Shown here piece after piece: positions 26,821-36,416 of a stretch of 64,000 nt of DNA. Within the stretch, counting starts at the first letter, position 1. Each line of letters opens with the position of its first letter. A program made the translations under genes and the position numbers. Source of the stretch: Martelella sp. NC20. GTDB taxonomy: Bacteria > Pseudomonadota > Alphaproteobacteria > Rhizobiales > Rhizobiaceae. Where the stretch lies: assembly GCF_013459645.1 (NCBI RefSeq), contig NZ_CP054862.1, positions 124,001-188,000 on the forward strand. The letters are read 5' to 3'. Under the pieces are notes generated by a model. That model searched no databases and was not told the DNA's origin. It saw only the letters and a program-made list of their open reading frames with translations.

Positions 26821-27768
26821 CTAGCCGTTGATCCGCTTCTTGAGCTCGGCCTCGAAGGCATCGACATTGGTCTTGTCGATGATCCTGGTCGGAACGATGA
26901 TCAGCCCGTCCGACGGGATCTCCGACTTGTCGCCTTCGAGATAGGCAGCCATCAGCTTCATGCCCTGATACCCCCACTGATAGGGATCCTGGACGACGGT
27001 GCCGGCAAACGCGCCTTCCCGGACGGCCCCGAGCGTGATCGGGTCCTCATCGAAGGCGATGACAGTGATGTCGCCCAGCTTCCCGGCCGCCTGGAGCGCT
27101 TCGTAGATTTTTGGCGGATTGTAGGAGTAAAAACCCACCATGCAGTTGATGTCGGGGCTGGCGGCGAGAACGTCATCGACATTCGAGCGGGCGCGGGCGA
27201 AATCGACGTCATCGCCGCGCACATCCACCAGTTCTATGCCCTTGCCTTCGACGGCCTCACGGAAACCGGCAATGCGTTCCCTGGCATTGTCCGCGCCGAG
27301 AAAGCCGACGAAGCCCATGCATTTGCCGCCGCCCGGCATGGCGCCGACGGCGATTTCGCCGGCCTGGACGCCGGCAGCCGTGTTCGAGGAACCGAGATAG
27401 GCGATGCGGTTGGATTGCGGCGCGTCGCTGTCGGTGGTGAACAGCGGAACCTGCGCCGCGATGCGGTTGAAAGCATCGATCGAGTTTTTCGGATCGGCCG
27501 ACGAGATCATGATCGCGTCGGTACCGGCGGCAACCAGATCGTCCATCAGGGCGTTCTGCAGGGCGGCGGTGCCCTGCGCCGGATAGCGGAACTGCAGCTC
27601 ATAACCCGGAAGCTCGGCCTGCGCCGCGTTGACGCCCGCCTCGGCCAGCTTCCAGAAATCCGACGCGGCATTGACGACGAAGGCAAGCGCCGGTTTGTCG
27701 TCGGCCATTGCGGTGGTTGCGGCTACAGCGAAGCCCGCTGCAGCCAGGATCACGGATGTCGTTTTCAT
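26821..27768 (-). CDS. Sugar ABC transporter periplasmic binding protein
   Basis: Periplasmic binding protein of 315 residues, peripla_BP_4/RbsB family. Signal peptide ends AMAD near residue 22. Features: LMDDLVAAGTDAIMISSADP, PLFTTDSDAPQSNRIAYLGS, the hinge region GFVGFLGADNARERIAGFREAV and VIAFDEDPITL. Start with GGGAGGACATC. It sits between a second binding protein and the ATPase on the same strand. Confidence 0.93.
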   Translation of the reverse strand: MKTTSVILAAAGFAVAATTAMADDKPALAFVVNAASDFWKLAEAGVNAAQAELPGYELQFRYPAQGTAALQNALMDDLVAAGTDAIMISSADPKNSIDAFNRIAAQVPLFTTDSDAPQSNRIAYLGSSNTAAGVQAGEIAVGAMPGGGKCMGFVGFLGADNARERIAGFREAVEGKGIELVDVRGDDVDFARARSNVDDVLAASPDINCMVGFYSYNPPKIYEALQAAGKLGDITVIAFDEDPITLGAVREGAFAGTVVQDPYQWGYQGMKLMAAYLEGDKSEIPSDGLIIVPTRIIDKTNVDAFEAELKKRING

Positions 27769-27908
27769 GATGTCCTCCCGCGACCCTCACCTCTCGGATC
27801 GCTCTCATCAGGTTGAAGATGGCGTTCGGGAGCGCAAACCAGAGCGCTGCCGGACGAAGATGCCGGTGGCGGACGGCTGCGCGGAAAGCAGACCGCCCGC
27901 CCCGGGTC

Positions 27909-28901
27909 TCAGTTGTTCTCGCAGAAGCCGGGGGCGGCGGCGGTGCAGACGTCGAGCCCGGTGAACAACGGGTCATCGACCTTTTCGCCGTTGATCAACT
28001 GGATCATGACGTCGGGCGCGCGATAGCCCATCTCGAAGGGACGCTGACCAACCTGCACATGGCTGCGGCCTTCGCGGAAGGCCTTGGTCTGCGGCGGCAG
28101 CGTGTCGCCGGCAATGATGATCAGGTCCTTGGATTTCAGCCTGTCCATCACCTGGTCCGTCACCTGGGTATAGGCCTGCGGGGCAAATTGCGCCCAGCCG
28201 CCGATCAGGATGAAGGCATCGAGATCCGGATTGGCGGTGAACACGTCCGACATCTGCTGGTTGGCGAGGTCCGCCTGGTCGTTGGTGAACACCGGACAAC
28301 CCTCGATCTCGGTCCAGCCATTCTGTCCGGAGAGCCGGTCGACATTCTTGGTCCCGGCAATGGTATCGCGGAAGCCCTGGGCGCGGGCATTGATGTTGTC
28401 GGCCGCGACATTGCCGAGCTGCAGGCAGACCGTTCCGCCATCGGCGCGGAGTTTTTTGGCCTCCTCCGCCATCTTGACGCCCATCAGGTAGTTGTCGGTG
28501 CCGAGATAGGTCGAGCGCAGATCGCGATCCTGCTCGAGGAAATCGGCATCGATGGTCATGACCGGCACGTCCGGCGCAATCTGGCGGATGCGGTTGGCCA
28601 TGGCGGGTGCGTTCGATGGCGAAATCGCAATGGCCGCAACGCCACGGGTCAGCAGATCATCGACGATCTGCACTTCCCCGGCCTCGTCCGAAGACGAGGC
28701 GGGCCCGGTGTAGAGGCACTCGAATTCGCTGTCCTTGTTTTCCGAAAGCCACTTCTTGCAGCCGAGATTGATCTGCTCGAAGAACGGGTTGTCGAGCCCC
28801 TTGACCACGATCGCCAGCGTCTTCTTGTCCTCAGCCCCAGCCTGACCGGCAAGAAGCATGGCCGCCGACAGGGCGGTTATTGCCAGATACTTGATTTTCA
28901 T
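27909..28901 (-). CDS. Second sugar ABC periplasmic binding protein
   Basis: Another RbsB-type binding protein, 330 residues, only distantly like its neighbour. Signal peptide ends AGAED near residue 24, then LAIVVKGLDNPFFEQINLGCKK, LLTRGVAAIAISPSNAPA, VPVMTIDADFLEQDRDLRSTYLGTDN (in pieces) and GDTLPPQTKAFREG. Four cysteines (CKK, ECL, GCP and CTA/FCE near the C-terminus) could form disulphides. Start ATG at 28901 with GGAGGAGAACTGC. Two binding proteins in one importer operon suggest two ligands or service to both permeases of the divergent pair. Confidence 0.92.
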   Translation of the reverse strand: MKIKYLAITALSAAMLLAGQAGAEDKKTLAIVVKGLDNPFFEQINLGCKKWLSENKDSEFECLYTGPASSSDEAGEVQIVDDLLTRGVAAIAISPSNAPAMANRIRQIAPDVPVMTIDADFLEQDRDLRSTYLGTDNYLMGVKMAEEAKKLRADGGTVCLQLGNVAADNINARAQGFRDTIAGTKNVDRLSGQNGWTEIEGCPVFTNDQADLANQQMSDVFTANPDLDAFILIGGWAQFAPQAYTQVTDQVMDRLKSKDLIIIAGDTLPPQTKAFREGRSHVQVGQRPFEMGYRAPDVMIQLINGEKVDDPLFTGLDVCTAAAPGFCENN

Positions 28902-28945
28902 TGCAGTTCTCCTCCTCTTTGCAATCGCCGGCAAAGGCTCCTTCC

Positions 28946-29929
28946 TCAGCCGGGATACCAGACAATGCGCGGGTCGTTTTCGCCGCGCCTGTAGTTCCAT
29001 GCACGTTCGACGAGTTCCTCAAGACCGATCATCGGCCTCCAGCCCAGCACCTTGCGGGCCTTGGCATTGTCCAGCCAGTTGCTGTGAAACGGCGTTGCTA
29101 TATCCGCCCGCTGCACCTGCCGGCTGGTTTCGAGCAGCGCCGACACTTCCCCGTAATCGACCGGGTCGTTCATCGCGATGTTGAACAGCTCGCCATAGGC
29201 ATCGGGGTTGTCGAGCGACAGCAGGATCGCCCCGACAAGATCATCGACGTGAATAAAGTTGCGCTTCAGAAAACCGCCGCTTGGGTCCCGCATGGCGGGG
29301 AAAAATCCGCCTTGGCGAAGTCTTTCGAGCGTCGTCTCATCAACGAGCGTTTCCCATGGCGGGCCGCCAAACTGGGTGTCGTCCAGTTCGAAGGCGTATC
29401 TGAAATCATCCTTTTCCATGATCCAGGGCGCGCGCAATATCGTGTAGTGAAGGCCATACTGGATGCCGAATTGTTCCAGCATCACCTCTTCCATCACCTT
29501 CGTCAGCCCATAGATGCCCGGATAGGCCCGTCGGGGAGACGCTTCGGTTATCGGTGCGGCGTAGTCCTGAAAAATATGACCGACGACGCAATCGCCGCTG
29601 AGCAGCATGAACTGGCGGCCGACCTGCGAACGACGGAACCGATCCAGCAGCAGATAAAGCCCCTTGAGCGCGACATCGATGGCGAGGTCGGGCGATTCCT
29701 TTACGGCTGCCAGATGAAGCACATGGCTGACACCCTCAAGCGACCGTTCAACAATGCGTTCATCTGCCATAGAGCCGCGGATCACGGTGACCCGGCGATC
29801 GTCTGTCTCGATTACCCGGTTGTTGCAAAGCGCGACCACCTCCCACTCCGAGAAGCGCTGCTCGTTTAGAAAAGCGGGAAGAAACGCCTGCCCCACTTTT
29901 CCAGCCGCACCGGTCACCAGCAGCTTCAT
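28946..29929 (-). CDS. NAD-dependent epimerase/dehydratase family protein
   Basis: Short-chain extended reductase of 327 residues. The Rossmann motif is TGAAGKVG (residues 6-13) and the active-site Tyr-Lys pair is in YGLTKVMEE. Start ATG at 29929 after GAGGGGG. It opens the minus-strand sugar operon, so it likely acts on the imported sugar or its derivative; relatives include uronate dehydrogenases and sugar epimerases, and I cannot decide between them. Confidence 0.88.
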   Translation of the reverse strand: MKLLVTGAAGKVGQAFLPAFLNEQRFSEWEVVALCNNRVIETDDRRVTVIRGSMADERIVERSLEGVSHVLHLAAVKESPDLAIDVALKGLYLLLDRFRRSQVGRQFMLLSGDCVVGHIFQDYAAPITEASPRRAYPGIYGLTKVMEEVMLEQFGIQYGLHYTILRAPWIMEKDDFRYAFELDDTQFGGPPWETLVDETTLERLRQGGFFPAMRDPSGGFLKRNFIHVDDLVGAILLSLDNPDAYGELFNIAMNDPVDYGEVSALLETSRQVQRADIATPFHSNWLDNAKARKVLGWRPMIGLEELVERAWNYRRGENDPRIVWYPG

Positions 29930-30078
29930 CCGCAACCCCCTCGATATTTCCTTGTGTCCGGTGAGATAATTATTTACTAATAATATTAAGTCAAGTTATT
30001 ATTGATTTTAGTTATAACGCTGGAGGCGGGTGAGCTTCAGGCTCTCCTGATGGGCGCTGAACAAGAGGGAGGGGATTT
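29930..30078. promoter_or_regulatory. Divergent promoter region of two sugar ABC operons
   Basis: An AT-rich gap between genes pointing away from each other. It contains TAATAATATTA (29978-29988), a perfect odd palindrome, and AATAAT/ATTATT arms around 29980-30004. It is the expected control point for both operons, probably by the LacI-type protein encoded at 31840-32868, though the site is not the common LacI-family GC-centred palindrome. Confidence 0.55.
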
Positions 30079-30819
30079 GTGTCGAGACTTGTCTTGTCGG
30101 GAATATCGAAAAACTACGGGGCCATTCAGGCTCTGTCTTCCGTGTCGCTGGAGCTGGAGCCGGGAGAAGTGCTGGGGCTGATGGGCGACAACGGCGCCGG
30201 TAAAAGCACGCTTGTGAAGATCATCGCCGGCAACTTCCCGCCTTCGGCCGGCGCAATGCACATCGACGGACAGTCCGTCGTCTTCCATAAGCCGCGAGAC
30301 GCACAGAGGGAGGGAATCGAGGCGGTCTATCAGGACCTCGCGCTCTGCGATAACCTGTCGGCCGCATCGAACGTCTTTCTCGGCCGCGAAGCCATGCGCG
30401 GCGTCGGGCTCCTGAAATATCTCAACTATCGCCAGATGAACGAGATCGCGGCCGATCTTTTCCGGCAACTCAAGTCGGAAACCCATCCGCGCGATCTCGT
30501 CAGGAAGATGTCGGGCGGTCAGCGCCAGGCGGTCGCGATCGCGCGGACCCTGTTGTCAAAGCCGAAGATCGTGATGATGGACGAGCCGACGGCGGCCATA
30601 TCGGTCCGTCAGGTCAAGGAGGTCCTGGACCTGATCCTCCGGCTCAGGGACCAGGGCATCAGCGTCATCCTCATCAGTCACCGCATGCCGGATGTCTTCG
30701 GGGTCGCAGACAGGATCGCGGTGTTGCGGCGGGGCGAACTGGTCGCCAGCAAGCCTGCGGCGCAATCCTCTCCCGAAGAAGTGACCGGTCTCATCACCGG
30801 CGCGATCGAAACGGCATAG
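30079..30819 (+). CDS. Sugar ABC transporter ATPase, single NBD
   Basis: ATPase of 246 residues with one nucleotide-binding domain, related to the first half of RbsA/FrcA. Walker A GDNGAGKST, signature MSGGQRQAVAIARTL, Walker B VMMDEPTAAI, and SHRMPDVFGVADRI. The GTG start follows GAGGGAGGGG. Single-domain ATPases of this kind are typical of fructose-type FrcBCA importers in rhizobia. No binding-protein gene accompanies it on this strand, so it may use one of the two across the promoter. Confidence 0.92.
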   Translation: MSRLVLSGISKNYGAIQALSSVSLELEPGEVLGLMGDNGAGKSTLVKIIAGNFPPSAGAMHIDGQSVVFHKPRDAQREGIEAVYQDLALCDNLSAASNVFLGREAMRGVGLLKYLNYRQMNEIAADLFRQLKSETHPRDLVRKMSGGQRQAVAIARTLLSKPKIVMMDEPTAAISVRQVKEVLDLILRLRDQGISVILISHRMPDVFGVADRIAVLRRGELVASKPAAQSSPEEVTGLITGAIETA

Positions 30820-30831
30820 AAAGGCAGACCG

Positions 30832-31821
30832 ATGACCACAATCGACCACGTGATATCAAGAAGCCAGCACCGCAACTGGGTGTCGAAGATCGCGACCCAG
30901 CAACTGTTCTGGGTGTTCATCGCCGCAATCGCCGCTTGCCTGGCGCTGAGCGTGCTCACCGATACCTTCGCCAGCGAAAGAAATCTCTTCAACGTCGCCC
31001 GCAACTTCGCCTTTGTCGGCATCATCGCGATTGGCATGACGATCGTGATCGCGTCGGGCGGCATCGACCTGTCGGTGGGCTCGTCCGTGGTGCTGAGCGC
31101 CATGGTGATCAGCGTGCTGATGGCCGGCGGCATGTCGTTCTGGCTGGCAGCGCCGATGGCATTGAGTGCCGCCCTTCTGGTGGGGCTCGTGAACGGCGTG
31201 CTGATCGCCTATGGCGGCATGCCGCCCTTCGTGATCACGCTTGGCACGCTGTCTGCCGCCCGGTCTCTGGCCATGGTTCTCTCGGACAACAAGATGATCT
31301 GGGAGTTCGGGCCCGATCATGACCTGCTGCTGTGGGTTGGCGGCGGTTCCACGCTTGGTATTCCGCATCCGCTCTACGCGCTCGCGTTCCTCGCCATTCT
31401 CATGTCTCTGGTGCTGAAATGGACCCGTTGGGGGCAGCATGTCTATGCCATCGGCAGCAATGAGAATGCGGTTCGCCTGACCGGCATTCCGGTCAAGCGC
31501 CTGAAGGTCAGTATCTATATGTTTTCCGCCTTCACCGCGGGGATCACCGGCATCCTCATGGCCGGATGGCTCGGCAGCGTGACGACCAATCTCGGTCAGG
31601 CGCTCGAACTGACCGTGATTGCCGCGGCCGTGATCGGCGGCGCCAATCTCGCCGGCGGCGAAGGCACGGCAGTCGGCGCCGTCGTCGGCGCGCTCTTGAT
31701 CGAGGTCATTCGCAACTCCCTGATCCTTCTCGGTATCTCGACATTCTGGCAAGGAATGTTCATAGGTACATTCATAATTATTGCGGTGGCATTCGACCGA
31801 ATCAGGCATTTCAGATCATGA
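30832..31821 (+). CDS. Sugar ABC transporter permease, RbsC/FrcC type
   Basis: Permease of 329 residues with about 9 hydrophobic segments. Family features: IASGGIDLSVGSSVVLSAMV, GGMPPFVITLGTLSAARSLA, YAIGSNENAVRLTGI and VIGGANLAGGEGTAVGAVVG. Twelve bases after the ATPase. Different sequence from the permease at 24208-25215, so the region has two distinct permease/ATPase pairs. Confidence 0.93.
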   Translation: MTTIDHVISRSQHRNWVSKIATQQLFWVFIAAIAACLALSVLTDTFASERNLFNVARNFAFVGIIAIGMTIVIASGGIDLSVGSSVVLSAMVISVLMAGGMSFWLAAPMALSAALLVGLVNGVLIAYGGMPPFVITLGTLSAARSLAMVLSDNKMIWEFGPDHDLLLWVGGGSTLGIPHPLYALAFLAILMSLVLKWTRWGQHVYAIGSNENAVRLTGIPVKRLKVSIYMFSAFTAGITGILMAGWLGSVTTNLGQALELTVIAAAVIGGANLAGGEGTAVGAVVGALLIEVIRNSLILLGISTFWQGMFIGTFIIIAVAFDRIRHFRS

Positions 31822-31839
31822 CGCCTGCAGGTCAAACGG

Positions 31840-32868
31840 ATGACAGCGCCGTTCGTCATGGAGAATGCATTGAAACCGACAATGATGGATGTCGCGGCGC
31901 GCGCCGGCGTTTCTCAGGCCACAGTCTCCCTCATTCTCAATGGCAGTTCCGGCGCCCGCTTCAGCGAAGCTACCCGCAAAAGGGTGTTCGATGCGGCTGA
32001 GGCGCTGGGCTACCGCCTGTCAAACAAATCGTCTCCGGCCAGCCATGGCGGGACGAAAGTCATTGTCTTCATCGTCGACGAGCTCACGACCGACCCATGG
32101 ATGGCACTCGCCTTTGAAGGCGCCCGCGAGAAGGCTCTGGAGCTTGGAATCCTCGTCACGCTCGGGGTGTTCCGCAAGGGCGAGGACCCGGACGAGGGGG
32201 TGTTTTCCATCTGCGAAAGTCAGACGCTGGTGGGATATATCTTCGGCACGATCCTGACCCGCAAGATCGACCCGCCGCAGGCGCTTCTCGATACCCCGTC
32301 CGTGCTCGTCAACTGCTACGACCAGCAACGCAGGCTGCCCTCGATCGTGCCCGGCGACGTGGCGGGAGGACGTGCGGCGACCGAACGGCTTATCGCGGGC
32401 GGCCGCAAGCGCATCGCGCTCATCAACGGCCAGGAGGGCCTGGACAACCCCCGCGACCGCCTGCGCGGCTACAAGCAGGCGCTTGCGAGCAACGATCTCG
32501 CCTATGACCCGAAGCTTGTTCACTACGGTAACTGGGAACCCTCGTCCGGCTATGAAAAGACCCATGAACTGATGAAGCTTGCCGGCCCACCCGACGGCAT
32601 TTTCTGCGCCAATGACCTGATGGCGATCGGTTGTCTGGAGGCGCTCAAGGAACTCGGAAAGTCGATTCCCGACGACGTCGCCGTCGTCGGCTTCGACAAC
32701 CGCGATATTGCGCAGTTCACTCGGCCGCCGCTCACGACCTTCCATCTCCCGATGCTTGCGATGGGTACGATGGCAGTTGAACTGCTGGATGACATCACGG
32801 GCGGTCTGACCAGCACGCATGACCAGCTCAAGGTCGAGTGCCCGCTGATCGAGCGTGTTTCAGGCTAG
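31840..32868 (+). CDS. LacI-family transcription regulator
   Basis: Repressor of 342 residues. N-terminal helix-turn-helix MMDVAARAGVSQATVSLILNG and hinge AAEALGYRLSN, then a periplasmic-binding-protein-like ligand domain (VLVNCYDQ, GGRAATERLIAGGRKRIALING, PPDGIFCANDLMAIG, VAVVGFDN). Eighteen bases after the permease. An ATG at 31858 is a possible start. It very likely controls the divergent sugar operons in response to the sugar. Confidence 0.92.
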   Translation: MTAPFVMENALKPTMMDVAARAGVSQATVSLILNGSSGARFSEATRKRVFDAAEALGYRLSNKSSPASHGGTKVIVFIVDELTTDPWMALAFEGAREKALELGILVTLGVFRKGEDPDEGVFSICESQTLVGYIFGTILTRKIDPPQALLDTPSVLVNCYDQQRRLPSIVPGDVAGGRAATERLIAGGRKRIALINGQEGLDNPRDRLRGYKQALASNDLAYDPKLVHYGNWEPSSGYEKTHELMKLAGPPDGIFCANDLMAIGCLEALKELGKSIPDDVAVVGFDNRDIAQFTRPPLTTFHLPMLAMGTMAVELLDDITGGLTSTHDQLKVECPLIERVSG

Positions 32869-32925
32869 TTGTTTGATCCCGAGATTTGATGGTGCGATCT
32901 TTTCCATGGCATGGAAGGAAGCACT

Positions 32926-33771
32926 ATGGGACAAGTTCTGCATGGCAGCGCCACTACGACAGAGGCAACCCGTCGAGCAATACAGCATAGTCAAGAGAGC
33001 CTGAGGGTGTTGGCGGATCGATATGGGATCAATCCCAAGACGGTCGCCAAATGGAAAAAGCGTGGAAGCGTTCTGGACCGCAAGACCGGGCCAAAGCAGC
33101 CACATTCAACGGTTCTCTCGCTCGATGAGGAAGCGATCATCGTCGCTTTTCGGCGCCTACGCTTCTGCCGCTCGACGATTGTCTTTATGCCCTGCAACCA
33201 ACCATCCCGCATTTGACGCGCTCGTCATTGCATCGCTGCCTGCAGCGACATGGGATTTCCCGCTTGCCCGAGGTGGATGGCGACAAGCCCAAAACAAAGA
33301 AGTTCAAAAGCTACCCCATCGGCTATTTCCACATCGACATTGCCGAGGTGCACACTGCTGAAGGCAAGCTCTAGAGTTTGTCAGGGAAAAGTGGAATCCG
33401 GTTTTCCCGAAAAGACAAACGAAAACAAATAAATCTAGAGTCTGTCTGGTTCGACTTGAACCTGACAGACTCTAGATGTTCGTGGCTATTGATCGGACGT
33501 CCAAGTTCGCCTTTGCCCGGTTGGTCAAAAAGGCTGGAAAGATGGCGGCTGCTCAGTTCCTGCGCGATCTGATCGCTGCCGTTCCCTACCGCATCCACAC
33601 CATACTGACCGACAATGGCATCCAGTTCACCAATCGCAAACGCGATGTCCATGCCTTCGAGCACATCTTCGATCGGGTTTGCGATGACAATGGCATCGAG
33701 CATCGGTTGACCAAGGTGAAGCATCCCTGGACGAACGGTCAGGTGGAACGGATGAACCTCACCATCAAGGA
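32926..33771 (+). pseudogene. IS481-like transposase, broken three ways
   Basis: From the ATG at 32926 the frame reads an HTH region (LADRYGINPKTVAKWKKRG), breaks by a frameshift near 33153, resumes as LLPLDDCLYALQPTIPHLTRSSLHR and YFHIDIAEVHTAEGKL, is interrupted by a RIME-like repeat (33370-33476), and continues as FVAIDRTSKFAFARLV, TILTDNGIQF and HPWTNGQVERMN, carrying the DDE residues. It is cut off at about 33771 by an IS110 fragment. The C-terminal end is lost here. Confidence 0.85.
33370..33476. repeat. RIME-like repeat inserted in transposase gene
   Basis: A 107-base element bounded by inverted ends: TCTAGAGTTTGTCAGG at the left and, read inward from the right, TCTAGAGTCTGTCAGG. The right third folds into a hairpin (TCTAGAGTCTGTC against GACAGACTCTAGA). 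The inner core GTGGAATCCGGTTTTCCCG matches the repeat at 9397-9486. About 108 bases and this layout fit the rhizobial RIME1 family from memory. Its location inside a coding sequence shows it can move. Confidence 0.8.
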
Positions 33772-34140
33772 GTCAGGGCAAGCGTTTGGGTCTTGATGCG
33801 GTTAAGCAGCCGTGTACGGTCCTTGACGAGAGCGGTGCGCTCGATCTGCAGTTCCTTGAGTTCATGCGCGGTTTCGTCCATAGGCCGGTCTGGCTGAAGG
33901 TCAAAGGCTTGTCCCATCTGCGCCAGCATGCGCGCATCGACGCGATCGGTCTTGGCGCGGCTGCCGCGCGCCTGGGCAAACCGGCGCGCCTGCAGCGGGT
34001 TGACCTTAACGAGCGGAAGGCGGGAGGCGAGAGTACACTCAAAAGCGCCGTGATAAGGGCCGATCGCCTCATAGACGATCCGGCTGACAGGGCTATCGCC
34101 AAGCCATCGCTGCAGGTCGTCATCTCCATTGGCGGCAAGA
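33772..34140 (-). pseudogene. IS110-family transposase N-terminal fragment
   Basis: The minus strand encodes DLQRWLGDSPVSRIVYEAIGPYH, SRLPLVKVNPLQARRFAQARG and RAKTDRVDARMLAQMGQAF, the RuvC-like N-terminal domain of IS110-type transposases with the acidic residues E (YEA) and the DRVDAR motif. It is cut at both ends, by the IS481-like remnant at 33771 and the IS6-like remnant near 34135. Confidence 0.85.
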
Positions 34141-34632
34141 AGCACTGGCTGTGGAGGGCTGTTGATCAGGATGGCTTCGTTCTCGACGTGCTGGTACAGA
34201 GCCGCCGCAACACCAATTCTGCCAAACGTCTGATGCGAAAGCTTCTGAAAGGACAGGGGAATTCACCACGCGTCATGATCACCGACAAGCTGCGATCCTA
34301 TGGTGCCGCAAAACGCGACATCATGCCCGGCATCGAGCACCGCTCCCACAAAGGGCTGAACAATCGGGCTGAGAACTCTCATCAACCTACACGACGGCGA
34401 GAGCGGATCATGAAGGGCTTCACGTCAGCCCGACATCTCCAGCGTTTCGTCTCCATCCATGACCCCGTCGCCAACCTCTTTCACATTCCACGCCACGACA
34501 TTCCATCCGATCATCACCGCGAACTCCGAGCCGCCGCCATGCAGATGTGGAACGAGATCGCACGCCTGCAAACCGCATAAGCGAAAGCGCAGGGCGAGAT
34601 CTTTGGCCGGAGCCCATTAAGTTTACAGTGCC
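34132..34632 (+). pseudogene. IS6-family transposase C-terminal fragment
   Basis: Plus-strand frame: GGKKHWLWRAVDQDGFVLD, VLVQSRRNTNSAKRLMRKLLKG, MITDKLRSYGAAKRD (second catalytic Asp) and LNNRAENSHQPTRRRERIM (catalytic Glu), ending at 34580. The N-terminal third is missing. ACAGTGCC at 34625-34632 matches the outward end GGCACTGT of IS6/IS26-type terminal repeats, so the right end of the element seems preserved. It may be read through from the IS110 fragment as a chimeric frame without function. Confidence 0.85.
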
Positions 34633-34668
34633 AGGCGGAAATCCAGTTAAAGAAACGCCCAAAACTGT

Positions 34669-36339
34669 TCAGGTGAACCGGGCCTCTTCACTGATTCTAC
34701 TGTCTCTGAGAAGTCCTGCGGCGGAGACCACCGGATAGCCTGAGGACGCGACATGCGAATTGATTCGGTGCAGGTCGTGCACGATGTCGACAAAAATGGT
34801 GACGGAGATGGCAGCCGGATTGGCGTGTGGTTGCGAAAGCGACAGATAGGTCTCGACGATCTCGTTCTCGGCAGCGCGAAAGCGATCCTTCTGACGGGCG
34901 AGTTCGGCGGCGGTTTCGATATCGGATGCCGTCAAAGCCGGGGCTAGAAGGCGCAGCGAATCCCCGATAATCCCCGTTAGTCGGTCGATCTCGCCATCCT
35001 GCGCGCCGTCGAACACAACGCCCATGCGGATTTTCGTCGTGATCCGGCGTGACAGGTTTCGCTTGATAACATCGCCGGCATGGGCGAGGTTGCTGACGCA
35101 GTTCATGACTACAAAGGCGTGCCGCGCATCTGCCGATGACGCATCGGCAAGGGCACCCAGATAATTATTTACAGAACCGGCATAGGTCTCAAGCAGGTCG
35201 TGCGCTTCGTTCACTTGTCGAAAGCCTTCGAGCCGCCCGCTGCGCAACGCAGCGATCGCAAGCTGCAGCATCCGCTCGACGATTTCGGCCATGCGTAACG
35301 TTTCGACCGAAGCGTTGGACAGTACCTGTTGTGGGCTGATAACCGCTTCGATATTGAGGTAGCGCGGCGGACCGATGGGATCGGCGGGCTGCTCGCCATC
35401 AGGCATCATGCGCTCGGCCGCGCCGAGAACCAGCGGCGCCAACGGCACGAAGATCACCGCCACAACCAGATTGAAAGCCAGGTGCGCGCCCGCCAACAGC
35501 GTCATGCCATGAAGCCCGCTCGCGCCGGCCAGAACACGCAGTTCCGGCAGCAGCAACAGGCCGGCAATGGCAACCAGGCCGCGCGCCGCCAGATTGGCGA
35601 CCGGCAGGCGCCGCGCGGGCGGAGGTTGATCAAGCGAAGCCGTCACCGCCGGCAGTCCCGCGCCGAGATTGAGCCCCAGAACGAAGGGCAGAGCCTGCCC
35701 AGCCTCAAGGCTTCCGGTCAGCACGAAGGACGTGAACATCAGCAGAATCGCAAGCGAGGAATGGACAAGCCAGGTCAGAAGCGCCGCGATCAGGAACGCC
35801 AGAAAGGGCTCGGCGGCCAAGGCCTGGATTAGTTCATGAAACAGCGTTGCCTCGCGCAGCGGGTCGGCTGCCCCCACCACAAGCCTCAGCGCAAACAGCA
35901 TCATGCCAAGGCCCAGCAAAACGCGGCCAAGCGCGCGCCGCCGGAACTCAGTGGAGAAAGAGAAGATGACATAACCGGCAAACAACGCCACCGGCGCCAG
36001 AAGTGCTGTATAGCCCGATCCGGACGCAAGCACTGCCGCAATCAGGGCCGAGCCGACATCCGCTCCCAGAACCACCACCAGTCCAGTCAGCGGTGTCATC
36101 GTCGCCCCGGCCACCAGGCCCGTGACGATCAGGACCATTGCCGTCGAACTGCCGAGGACCGCCGTCAGGGCCACGCCGCTGCCAAAGGCGCGCAGGCGAC
36201 TGCGCAGCTGTCGCTCCAGAAATATTCTGAGCTGGTCGCCCCAGCCCCGCACCACGCCGGTACGCACCATCCGCACACCCCAGAGCAGAAGCGAAATGCC
36301 CCCCAGCAATTCGATAATGACAACGGTACTGACCGACAT
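34669..36339 (-). CDS. Na/Pi cotransporter family protein with PhoU-like domain
   Basis: Membrane protein of 556 residues. The N-terminal 300 residues hold two repeats of the NptA/SLC34 family, with the Gln/Ser-rich signature replaced by VLGSSTAMVLIVTG and WLVHSSLAILLMFTS (GSS/HSS motifs) around re-entrant loops. The C-terminal 220 residues form a PhoU-like helical domain (LRMAEIVERMLQLAIAAL, NDLLETY-like helices). Start ATG at 36339 with GGAGG. It follows the histidine phosphatase by 77 bases on the same strand. Bacterial relatives such as YjbB export phosphate; here it may discharge phosphate released by the operon. Confidence 0.87.
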   Translation of the reverse strand: MSVSTVVIIELLGGISLLLWGVRMVRTGVVRGWGDQLRIFLERQLRSRLRAFGSGVALTAVLGSSTAMVLIVTGLVAGATMTPLTGLVVVLGADVGSALIAAVLASGSGYTALLAPVALFAGYVIFSFSTEFRRRALGRVLLGLGMMLFALRLVVGAADPLREATLFHELIQALAAEPFLAFLIAALLTWLVHSSLAILLMFTSFVLTGSLEAGQALPFVLGLNLGAGLPAVTASLDQPPPARRLPVANLAARGLVAIAGLLLLPELRVLAGASGLHGMTLLAGAHLAFNLVVAVIFVPLAPLVLGAAERMMPDGEQPADPIGPPRYLNIEAVISPQQVLSNASVETLRMAEIVERMLQLAIAALRSGRLEGFRQVNEAHDLLETYAGSVNNYLGALADASSADARHAFVVMNCVSNLAHAGDVIKRNLSRRITTKIRMGVVFDGAQDGEIDRLTGIIGDSLRLLAPALTASDIETAAELARQKDRFRAAENEIVETYLSLSQPHANPAAISVTIFVDIVHDLHRINSHVASSGYPVVSAAGLLRDSRISEEARFT

Positions 36340-36416
36340 CGCGGCGCCTCCTTGTTTTGCCACTCACGGCCCTGCTCCCGGCAGCCCGGGTCAGAACCAT
36401 GATTTTCACCGAAGGA

